A stretch of DNA of 5,625 nt, taken from NCBI GenBank assembly GCA_013360535.1, contig JABWBL010000253.1:1-5625 (forward strand), in the 5' to 3' direction. Source of the DNA: Planctomycetaceae bacterium (GTDB lineage: Bacteria; Planctomycetota; UBA1135; GCA-002686595). Position numbers and translations under genes: made by a program. Position 1 is the first letter of the stretch. The number at the start of each line of letters is the position of its first letter. Shown piece by piece: positions 1-5,625 of the stretch. The notes under the pieces are model-generated. The model was given only the letters and a program-made list of their open reading frames with translations. It had not been told where the DNA came from and ran no database searches.

Positions 1-75
1 GGCGGCTTCGACGCGATTCCCGGCGATCCCGAGCGCGTGACGATGCCCCCGTTCGTCGCGAGGCCGCGCGCGTGA
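1..75 (+). CDS. 3' end of an unidentified protein gene (partial)
   Basis: Frame 1 is open from the left edge and ends at TGA 73-75, giving the last 24 residues of a protein (beginning GGFDAIPGDPERV, ending ARPRA). The tail is too short to assign a family. It is rich in Pro and Arg, as C-terminal tails often are. Support for it being a real gene comes from the junction: its stop overlaps the GTG start of the following HAD gene in a GTGA arrangement, the usual sign of two cotranscribed and translationally coupled genes. The start and most of the gene lie outside the window. The frame could be open by chance, since G+C-rich DNA has few stops. Confidence 0.55.
   Translation, partial: GGFDAIPGDPERVTMPPFVARPRA
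60..63 (+). promoter_or_regulatory. Probable ribosome binding site of the HAD hydrolase gene
   Basis: GAGG at 60-63 lies 8 bases before the GTG at 72, a normal Shine-Dalgarno spacing. It lies inside the end of the preceding gene and supports choosing GTG 72 as the start. No ATG or GTG lies further upstream in that frame within the window. Confidence 0.5.
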
Positions 76-932
76 GCACCCCGGAGTCCCTGCGCAGCCT
101 CGACGACGTTCACGAGCGCTACGACGCGGTCTTCTGCGACCTGTGGGGCGTCGTGCACAACGGCAAGCGCCCTTTCGGCCCCGCCGGCGACGCTCTCGCG
201 CGGTTTCGCGCTCGCGGCGGCAAGGTCGTGCTCGTCACGAACGTGCCCAAGCAGCGCGATCCGATTCCGCGCCAGCTCGAGCGCATCGGCGTGCGGCGCG
301 ACGCGTGGGACGTGATCGTCACGTCCGGTGACGCGATCCGGGGCGAGCTCGCTCGGCGTGCGCCGGGGCCGATGCACCTGATCGGCCCGCCAGATGACTC
401 GTTGCTGTGGGACGGGCTCGGCCTCGAGCTCGCGGAGGTCGAACGCGCGCGGTTCCTGTGCGTCACCGGGCTCGACGACTTCGAGAGCGAGGTGCCCGAC
501 GACTACCGCGAGCGCCTCGTCCGCGCTCGCGCGAGTGGCCTCGAGATGGTGTGCGCGAACCCCGACATCGTGGTCCGGCTGGGGACCAGGCTGTATTGGT
601 GCGCCGGTGCGCTCGCTCGCGACTACGAGGCCCTCGGCGGACGGGTCGTGATGGCCGGCAAGCCCCACGCGCCGATCTACGAACTTGCTTTGCGCGAGCT
701 CGGCCTGCTGCTCGGCCGCGAACCGGTTCGCGCGCGTGTGCTCGCCATCGGCGACGGCCCCGGCACGGACATCGTCGGCGCGAACCACCAAGGTCTCGAC
801 GCGCTCCTTGTCGCCTCGGGCATTCACGAAGGCGAGCTCCACGACCACGCCGGGCTCGACCTCGCGGAAGTCGCGGCGACGCTCGCCGAGGCCGGAGCCC
901 ACGCGCGCTATGCGATGGCCGAGCTCGCCTGA
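72..932 (+). CDS. HAD superfamily hydrolase, subfamily IIA (TIGR01459-like)
   Basis: This is a 286-residue cytoplasmic HAD-type phosphatase of the class IIA group, related in layout to NagD and phosphoglycolate or p-nitrophenyl phosphatases. The visible motifs are in order. Motif I is the segment CDLWGVVHNG with nucleophile Asp23. Motif II is VLVTN, with Thr56-Asn57. Motif III is the lysine of AGKPHAPIY (Lys197). Motif IV is IGDGPGTD with Asp228 and Asp233, which would bind Mg2+. The C2-type cap should lie between motifs II and III, where the segments GPPDDSLLWDGLG and CANPDIVV also match this family. The second aspartate of the usual DxD motif I is replaced by Trp25. I recall this DxWG form as typical of the TIGR01459 group, so it is not evidence of decay. 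The start is GTG at 72, overlapping the upstream stop. The substrate is unknown. Family assignment is confident; a specific reaction is not. Confidence 0.9.
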   Translation: MSTPESLRSLDDVHERYDAVFCDLWGVVHNGKRPFGPAGDALARFRARGGKVVLVTNVPKQRDPIPRQLERIGVRRDAWDVIVTSGDAIRGELARRAPGPMHLIGPPDDSLLWDGLGLELAEVERARFLCVTGLDDFESEVPDDYRERLVRARASGLEMVCANPDIVVRLGTRLYWCAGALARDYEALGGRVVMAGKPHAPIYELALRELGLLLGREPVRARVLAIGDGPGTDIVGANHQGLDALLVASGIHEGELHDHAGLDLAEVAATLAEAGAHARYAMAELA

Positions 933-945
933 GCGGGCAACTGGA

Positions 946-981
946 CAATGCGCAACGCCATTGGAAGGATTTGAGCCTTCC
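946..981 (+). promoter_or_regulatory. Two adjacent small inverted repeats in the leader of the lipoprotein gene
   Basis: The 50-base gap between the HAD gene and the lipoprotein gene holds two potential RNA hairpins. In the first (946-963), CAATGCG pairs with CGC and ATTG around a CAA loop, with one bulged C. In the second, GGAAGG (963-968) pairs perfectly with CCTTCC (976-981) around the 7-base loop 969-975. They share base G963. The second holds the only purine-rich Shine-Dalgarno-like stretch (GGAAGGA, 963-969) and ends one base before the ATG at 983, so folding would hide the ribosome binding site. There is no T-run, so neither looks like a terminator. The pairing is seen directly; a regulatory role is inference. 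Confidence 0.3.
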
Positions 982-982
982 C

Positions 983-2086
983 ATGCGCCAATTCGCCCTG
1001 CTGCTCGTCCTCGCCCTGCTCTCCGCCTGCCGCGTCGCGCGCCCGTCGGAACTTCCGAACGATCGCGACTGGATCGTCGCCGTGAAGAGCTGCGGCATTC
1101 CGCAGTCGATGCCGTGGTACTCGCGCTTCGCGGAGCACACGTGGATCGACATGAAGCAAGGGGACGAGCTCGCCTGGTCGCGGGTCGAGGTCGCCGGCAA
1201 GTTCACGGGGGCGAAGGAGAAGCGCATCAGCGCCCATGCCGCACGGCGCGACCTGCGCTGGTCCGACGAGGCGGTGCGCGTGCACGCCGTGTTCCTCGAC
1301 GAGGAGGCGGCCCAGCTCGTGACCCGCATCTCGAAGCTCACCAAGCAACTCGACGCGCGTTACGCCAACGGCGGTTACGAGGCCTGGCCGGGCCCGAACA
1401 GCAACACGTTCGTGCGCGAGCTGACGCAGGAGATCCCCGAGCTGGCGTTCGCCTTCGACCACAACGCCGTCGGCAAGGACTACACCTGGTTCGACGCGGG
1501 AATCGCGCCTTCGCGCACCGGCGTGCACGTCGACACGTGGCCGCTCGGGCTCACGCTGGCCGCCGAGGAAGGCCTCGAGCTGCACCTGCTGCAGCTCAAC
1601 CTCGGCCTGAGCCTGTGGCCGCCGCGCCTGAAGCTGCCGTTCCTTCCCGCGCTTCCGTGGGAGCGTGCGCCGGCGCCCGAGCAGGCCTTGCGTACGCCGT
1701 CCGGGGGCGAGCAGGTGATCGTCTATCCGTTCGAGGACGCCGATTCCGCAAGCGAGCCGGCGAAGTTCGAGATCGGGGTCTCGATCCAGCCTCCGATCAC
1801 CTCGGGGAGTTCGCTGCGCGTCGAGAGCTCGACCGCGCACTCGTGGGTCTCGGTCGTCTTCAAGCTGGCGCCGTCGACGGACCCCGAAGTGCTTCACTCG
1901 GTCCGCGCGGAGACCGTTGTGCACTGGATGGGCTCCACGCAGCTCGTCTTCCCGTTCGAGCTTCGTCGCGATGGAAGCCTCGAGAGCGTCGGGCCCTTTG
2001 CCCTCGACGGCGCCTACGTCTCGATTCACCTGCGCGCGATGCCCGACGGCACGGTCGACACGCACGTCACCGTGACCAGCAGGTAG
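983..2086 (+). CDS. DUF3750-type lipoprotein with a C-terminal extension
   Basis: The 367-residue product starts with a short lipoprotein signal peptide: a hydrophobic stretch, residues 4-13, then lipobox LSAC with Cys16 as the lipidated residue. This fixes ATG 983 as the start, although the same frame stays open far upstream. Residues about 30-225 resemble DUF3750 proteins of proteobacteria. The recognisable parts are HTWIDMK (His52), YEAWPGPNSNTF (to Phe143), AVGKDY (162-167), LGLTLAAEEGLELHLLQL (188-205) and PPRLKLP (213-219). As I recall, most family members end soon after this and carry an ordinary N-terminal membrane helix. This one is lipid-anchored and has about 140 further residues (226-367) with short alternating hydrophobic segments, suggesting a beta-rich domain. 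The residue after Cys16 is Arg, so it is not an Asp+2 inner-membrane retention signal. Function is unknown; an envelope location is likely. It lies 50 bases after the HAD gene and converges with the minus-strand genes. Confidence 0.8.
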   Translation: MRQFALLLVLALLSACRVARPSELPNDRDWIVAVKSCGIPQSMPWYSRFAEHTWIDMKQGDELAWSRVEVAGKFTGAKEKRISAHAARRDLRWSDEAVRVHAVFLDEEAAQLVTRISKLTKQLDARYANGGYEAWPGPNSNTFVRELTQEIPELAFAFDHNAVGKDYTWFDAGIAPSRTGVHVDTWPLGLTLAAEEGLELHLLQLNLGLSLWPPRLKLPFLPALPWERAPAPEQALRTPSGGEQVIVYPFEDADSASEPAKFEIGVSIQPPITSGSSLRVESSTAHSWVSVVFKLAPSTDPEVLHSVRAETVVHWMGSTQLVFPFELRRDGSLESVGPFALDGAYVSIHLRAMPDGTVDTHVTVTSR

Positions 2087-2093
2087 TCGCCGC

Positions 2094-2384
2094 TCACTGG
2101 AACATGTAGAGCCAGTACAGCGCCATCGAAGCCGCCGTCGGTGTCTGCGGCGAGCGCCGCTGGGCCTCGTACAGGTACAGCGCCAGTTCCTTGGGATCCT
2201 CGGCCGTCTTGAGCCGCTGGATGTCCGCGTAGGTCGCGCCCGCGTTCTTGCGCAGCAAATCGATGATCCCCGCCTGCCCCATCGCCTTCACGCGCTTCGT
2301 GGCCGCGTAGTCGAACGGATTGCCGCCGACCAGACTGCGCACTTCCGCGAGAAACTGCTCACCGTACGTCGCGTTGGTATCCAT
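2094..2384 (-). CDS. Small protein of unknown function, last gene of the rtcB-YfhO operon
   Basis: This encodes a 96-residue protein that I do not recognise. It has no signal peptide, no membrane helix and no cysteine. Much of it should be helical (FLAEVRSLV, AGIIDLLRK, ADIQRLKTA, ELALYLYEAQRR), and it ends in an aromatic, hydrophobic tail (ALYWLYMFQ). Its features suggest a small soluble, possibly protein-binding, helical protein. The ATG at 2384 lies only 10 bases after the YfhO-family stop (2395-2397). No convincing Shine-Dalgarno sequence is visible there, so translation probably depends on ribosomes finishing the upstream gene. The stop is 7 bases from the stop of the convergent lipoprotein gene. 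Support for it being real is the tight operon spacing, the plausible protein composition, and the absence of any other gene filling this stretch. Conservation is untested. Confidence 0.75.
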   Translation of the reverse strand: MDTNATYGEQFLAEVRSLVGGNPFDYAATKRVKAMGQAGIIDLLRKNAGATYADIQRLKTAEDPKELALYLYEAQRRSPQTPTAASMALYWLYMFQ

Positions 2385-2394
2385 GGCACCAAGA

Positions 2395-4800
2395 CTAGCC
2401 GTCGTTTCCGCGGCGGAACGAGCTCAAGAGGATTCCGAGGGTCGCTCCGAGCGCGGCGAGGAGCAGGCCGAGGCGGAAGGAGCGCGGTCGGTAGGAGAAT
2501 CGGATCGTGTGGCGGCCGGCGGGGACGTCGAGGGCCATGAAGGCGGTGTTGGCGTCGAGGATCGTCGCTGTCTCGTCGTCGAGCGTCGCTTCCCATCCGG
2601 GATAGCGCGTGTGCGCGAGCACGAGGTATTGCGCGACGGGCGTGTCGACCTCGAGCGTGAGGTGTTGCGGGGTTTCGTTCGCGATGGTGACGCTGCCTTG
2701 AGGTTCGAGCTTGGCCTTGCGCGGCTCGAAGCCTCCGGGAACTTCCGGGCCGATGATCACGCTCGTGTACGGGTCGACGTCGGGCTCCGCGGTGCGGAAG
2801 AGCGCCTTGCGAGGGCCGGGGCGCGCTTCGGCGCGAGGGGCGAGCCATGCGCGGCCGCGCGAGCTTGCGTGGCGCAGCAGTCGCTGCCCGTTGCCGCGCG
2901 CGACTTCTTCGAGCTCGCCGAGGTCGCCTTCCCAGCTCGCACCGCTCGCTTCCATTGGCTCCTCGACGACGACGTAGCGGATGCCGAGCACCTCCAGCGC
3001 ATGTCGACTCGCTTTCGTCGGCATCTGCCACGACGTGCGCGGTTCGACGAGCAATCCGAGCAGGCGGTTGTACTCGGCGATCCCGAGCGCGTCGTAGCTC
3101 GACACGAACGACAGGCCGTACATCTGGTTCGCGTGCGGCGGAAGGCCACGCTGCGAGAGGAACAGCACACGCTCGCCGGCGGCGGCTTTCGCAACGGCAT
3201 CGAGGAATTCCGTCTTCGGGTACACGAGCGCATCCGGCGCGGCGACCTGGTACGCGGACAACAAGTTGACGTTCTGCGGCGCCGCCCACACGAGCAGCAG
3301 CGGAAACACGAGGCCGCGCACCTTCGACAGGGCCTTCACGAGCGTCGCGAGCAGGGTCGCCGCTGCGACGCAGCAGTTGAGCGTGAGCATCTCCACATGC
3401 CCCCGGCCGAACGCGTGTCCGTCGTGGCTGCTTCCGAGCTGCTCGATGGTCGCGAGCGCAGAAGAGCGAGCGAGGAACAGGACGGCTAGGCCGAGCGCGA
3501 CGATCGTGACCACGAACCAGCGTGGAAGCTCCCCCTGGAACAGCGCGTGCAGGCCGCGGGCGGCGAGCACGGCGATGCACAACGCCCACGCTCCTTGGCT
3601 CACGTAACTCGGAATCCAGCCGAGGCCCAGCGTCGACGCGAGTCCGCTCGCGAGCCCGAATGTGTCGTGCGCCCAGAACGGCCACACGAGCGCGATCCCC
3701 GCGAACGCCAGCGTGCGTGACGAGCGCAGCGCGACGGGCAGCGACACCAGCGCCAGCACCAACGCGAGCCAGCCGACGTAACCGAGGTTCGCAATTTCGT
3801 AGTTGGGATGAGGTCGCGCGGCCTCGAACTGCTTCATCAGGACCGGGGTCCCGAGGAAATTCGGGAACAGGTAACGCTCCGCGTCGGCGAAGCCGAGCGC
3901 GACGTGCCCCGTCGATTCGAGCCCGAAGGCGCGCGGACTGTGTTGCACGTACTCGAGGAACGGCAGCACGAGCGGCATCGTGATCAACGCCGCCGCTGCG
4001 CACAGGCCGATGATGCGACCCGCCAGTCGCGCTCCGCAGGCGAAGTTCGAGCGCAGCCGCGGAACGATCCGCACGCTCGCAAAGGCCGCGACGACGGCGG
4101 CACCGAAGAAGAGCGTCTCGGGGTGTCCGGCGCTCGCCATCGCGACGAGCGACAGCACGAGCCCCGCCGACAGCTTTCGCACCGGACCGCCCGCGACCAT
4201 TCGCTCGACGAAAAAGAGCGCCGCAGGTGCACACGCGATGACGCCGGAGTGCGGATAGGCGATCAGCAGCGCGTTGTGGCCACTCGCCTGGAACAGCACC
4301 GCTCCGAGTGCGCACGCAAGGTGCGAGAGCCTAAGCGCGCGCAAGAGCAGGAACAGGAAGAACCCTGCGACGAAGCTCTTCGCGAAGGCGCTCGCGAGCA
4401 GCGCCCACTTCAGTGGCAGCACGTAGAACGGCAGGCTGAATGGCGAGAGCACCGCCGACTGGAAATTGGCCCAGTGCGGCACGCCGCAACCGTTGTGCGG
4501 ATTCCAAAGCGGAAAACGGCCCTGCGCGAGCTCGGAGCGCGAGAACTCGAGCCACGGCACGAACTCGACGACGGGGTCCGACAGCTGCTGGTTGAGGGCG
4601 CGCCAGCTCGGATCGACGCGCGTCGCCGGCAGGTTGTTGAGGAAGTCGGCGGTGCTGAAGGTCGAGTCCCCGCATTCCGAGATCGGCGTGATCAGCAGCG
4701 CGAACGCCACGAGCGCGGCCCAGAGCGTGGCCAGCAGGAAGTCGACCTTGCCCGGACCGTCGGCGGCCGGTGCGGGCTCTGCGGCTTGCTGCGAGCTCAT
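2395..4800 (-). CDS. YfhO-family polytopic membrane protein (GT-C-like)
   Basis: This encodes an 801-residue integral membrane protein of the bacterial YfhO family (PF09586 type), near the usual length. A first membrane helix (about 19-39) follows a short Ala/Pro-rich cytoplasmic start. It is followed by a long extracytoplasmic loop with an acidic site (SDPVVEFVPW, Asp75) and the family signature PLWNPHNGCGVP (97-108). Many more hydrophobic helices follow. Then comes a largely soluble C-terminal region with the typical end: YPGWEA (733-738), a segment DVPAGRHTIRFSYRP to residue 772, and one last helix (about 773-793) before a basic tail. YfhO proteins resemble GT-C glycosyltransferases; Bacillus YfhO is linked to glycosylation of lipoteichoic acid. 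The target here is unknown, and lipid-linked sugar transfer onto an envelope polymer is inferred. The ATG at 4800 overlaps the rtcB stop as ATGA, which supports this start, although the frame stays open through most of rtcB. Confidence 0.9.
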   Translation of the reverse strand: MSSQQAAEPAPAADGPGKVDFLLATLWAALVAFALLITPISECGDSTFSTADFLNNLPATRVDPSWRALNQQLSDPVVEFVPWLEFSRSELAQGRFPLWNPHNGCGVPHWANFQSAVLSPFSLPFYVLPLKWALLASAFAKSFVAGFFLFLLLRALRLSHLACALGAVLFQASGHNALLIAYPHSGVIACAPAALFFVERMVAGGPVRKLSAGLVLSLVAMASAGHPETLFFGAAVVAAFASVRIVPRLRSNFACGARLAGRIIGLCAAAALITMPLVLPFLEYVQHSPRAFGLESTGHVALGFADAERYLFPNFLGTPVLMKQFEAARPHPNYEIANLGYVGWLALVLALVSLPVALRSSRTLAFAGIALVWPFWAHDTFGLASGLASTLGLGWIPSYVSQGAWALCIAVLAARGLHALFQGELPRWFVVTIVALGLAVLFLARSSALATIEQLGSSHDGHAFGRGHVEMLTLNCCVAAATLLATLVKALSKVRGLVFPLLLVWAAPQNVNLLSAYQVAAPDALVYPKTEFLDAVAKAAAGERVLFLSQRGLPPHANQMYGLSFVSSYDALGIAEYNRLLGLLVEPRTSWQMPTKASRHALEVLGIRYVVVEEPMEASGASWEGDLGELEEVARGNGQRLLRHASSRGRAWLAPRAEARPGPRKALFRTAEPDVDPYTSVIIGPEVPGGFEPRKAKLEPQGSVTIANETPQHLTLEVDTPVAQYLVLAHTRYPGWEATLDDETATILDANTAFMALDVPAGRHTIRFSYRPRSFRLGLLLAALGATLGILLSSFRRGNDG

Positions 4801-5625
4801 CCCTTGACGCACACGACCTGCTTGAGCGTGTGCACGACCTCGACCAGATCCGACTGCGCCGCCATGACCGCCTCGATGTCCTTGTAGGCGCCGGGCGTCT
4901 CGTCGATCACCTCGCGATCCTTGCGGCATTCCACGCCTTCGGTCGCCGCGATGTGGTCGGCGAGCGAGAACTTGCGCTGCGCCTCGCCGCGCGACATCAC
5001 GCGACCGGCGCCGTGGCTGCAGGAATGGAAGCTCTCCGGGTTGCCCTTGCCGCGCACGATGTAGCTGCGCGCGCCCATTGAGCCCGGGATGATGCCGAGC
5101 TCGCCCGCCCCGGCGCGCACCGCGCCCTTGCGCGTGACGAACACCGACGCGCCGAAATGCTCCTCGCGCTCGACGTAGTTGTGGTGGCAGTTGACGGCCA
5201 CCTCGCCGTGCGTGAAACGCGGCAGGAGCTTCGTCGCCGCCAGCGCCTCGAACACCGCCGCCATCATCAGGTCGCGGTTGGTGCGCGCGAAGCGCTGCGC
5301 CCAGTCGACGGCCTCGACGTACTCGTCGAAGTGCTCCGAACCTTCCTTGAAGTACGACAGGTCGGCGTCGGGCAGCTCGTGCACGTGCCGGCGCATGTCC
5401 TTCTTCGCGAGGTCGATGTAGTGCGAGCCGATGCGGTTGCCGACGCCGCGCGAGCCCGAATGGAGCATCGCCCACACCCGCTGGCTCTCGTCGAGGCACA
5501 GCTCGATGAAGTGGTTGCCGCCGCCGAGCGTGCCGAGCTGCGAGTACGTCTCGCCGCGATCGAGCCGCGGCTGGCGCTCGACGATCGCCTCGTAGCCGGG
5601 CCGCAGCTTGCGCCACGCCGCCTCG
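4797..5625 (-). CDS. rtcB: RNA-splicing ligase RtcB (5' end outside window)
   Basis: RtcB joins RNA ends bearing a 3'-phosphate or 2',3'-cyclic phosphate to 5'-OH ends, using GTP and Mn2+, in tRNA splicing or RNA repair. The window holds the last 275 codons (about two thirds, judging from the 408-residue E. coli enzyme); the gene runs off the right edge. Counting from the first complete codon, the signature GTLGGGNHF carries a metal-binding His38, NCHHN gives His147 and His148, and SCSHGAGRVMSR carries His204 (codon 5013-5015), equivalent to the E. coli guanylylated His337. The segment HSGSRGVGN follows the first motif. The C-terminus (AAQSDLVEV, VVCVKG) is nearly identical to that of E. coli RtcB as I recall it, so this belongs to the E. 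coli-like subgroup. No active-site residue is missing in the visible part. The stop overlaps the YfhO-family start by 4 bases. No archease or RtcA gene is visible here. Confidence 0.97.
   Translation of the reverse strand, partial: EAAWRKLRPGYEAIVERQPRLDRGETYSQLGTLGGGNHFIELCLDESQRVWAMLHSGSRGVGNRIGSHYIDLAKKDMRRHVHELPDADLSYFKEGSEHFDEYVEAVDWAQRFARTNRDLMMAAVFEALAATKLLPRFTHGEVAVNCHHNYVEREEHFGASVFVTRKGAVRAGAGELGIIPGSMGARSYIVRGKGNPESFHSCSHGAGRVMSRGEAQRKFSLADHIAATEGVECRKDREVIDETPGAYKDIEAVMAAQSDLVEVVHTLKQVVCVKG

Noticed and set aside
942..970. Possible sigma-70 promoter: TGGACA, 17-base spacer, AAGGAT
   Set aside because: The -35-like box fits well, but the -10 box matches only three of six positions, and a start just after it would remove the ribosome binding site. 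Read-through from the HAD gene is equally likely.
971..973. Alternative TTG start for the lipoprotein, four codons upstream of ATG 983
   Set aside because: The purine-rich stretch ends only one base before it, too close for a ribosome, and the ATG gives a more standard short lipoprotein signal.
407..982. N-terminal extension of the lipoprotein frame running through the HAD gene
   Set aside because: It is Arg/Pro-rich and lies out of frame within a well-supported HAD gene. The lipoprotein signal peptide begins exactly at ATG 983.
908..2065. Long minus-strand open frame opposite the lipoprotein gene
   Set aside because: Its translation is dominated by Arg, Gly and Val with no recognisable motif, while the plus strand gives a signal peptide and DUF3750 motifs.
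2072..2100. Weak inverted repeat near the convergent stops considered as a shared terminator
   Set aside because: Only 4-base arms with mismatches inside and no T-run on either strand.
2320..3489. Long plus-strand open frame opposite the YfhO-family gene
   Set aside because: Low-complexity Arg/Glu/Ala-rich translation opposite a gene with clear family motifs; a shadow of codon bias.
2395..5616. One continuous 1073-residue minus-strand frame covering most of rtcB and the YfhO-family gene
   Set aside because: The part right of 4800 is the wrong frame of rtcB: its composition is Arg/Ala-rich with no recognisable motif. The frame is open only because stops are rare in this DNA. The real protein starts at ATG 4800.

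Overview
The window is a very G+C-rich bacterial chromosome segment, with G or C in most third codon positions. It is packed with protein genes on both strands and shows no RNA genes, mobile elements, CRISPR arrays or large repeats. Taxonomy cannot be fixed from these genes. The combination of an HAD-IIA phosphatase of the DxWG type, a DUF3750 lipoprotein, a YfhO-type membrane protein and an E. coli-like RtcB suggests a high-GC Gram-negative lineage (proteobacterial, myxobacterial or planctomycete-like). This is inference.

Left half, plus strand: the last 24 codons of an unidentified gene (1-75) overlap by 4 bases an HAD superfamily hydrolase (72-932). After a 50-base gap that can fold into small hairpins comes a predicted lipoprotein (983-2086) with a DUF3750-like core and an extra C-terminal domain.

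Right half, minus strand, read from the right edge: the 3' two thirds of rtcB, the 3'-phosphate/5'-OH RNA ligase (4797-5625, start outside the window), overlaps by 4 bases (ATGA) an 801-residue YfhO-family polytopic membrane protein (2395-4800). Ten bases later comes a 96-residue protein of unknown function (2094-2384). These three look like one translationally coupled operon whose promoter lies beyond the right edge. The two gene groups converge, with only 7 bases between stop codons (2087-2093) and no recognisable terminator.

No obvious joint pathway links the genes. The cell-envelope theme (DUF3750 lipoprotein, YfhO protein) is shared across the convergent junction, while RtcB and the HAD hydrolase act in the cytoplasm. 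I did not find a clear new multi-gene system. The points most worth checking are the rtcB-yfhO-small-protein coupling, the unknown small protein, and the DUF3750 lipoprotein with its extra C-terminal region and possible hydrolase-like motif. No stretch longer than 300 bases lacks a gene.
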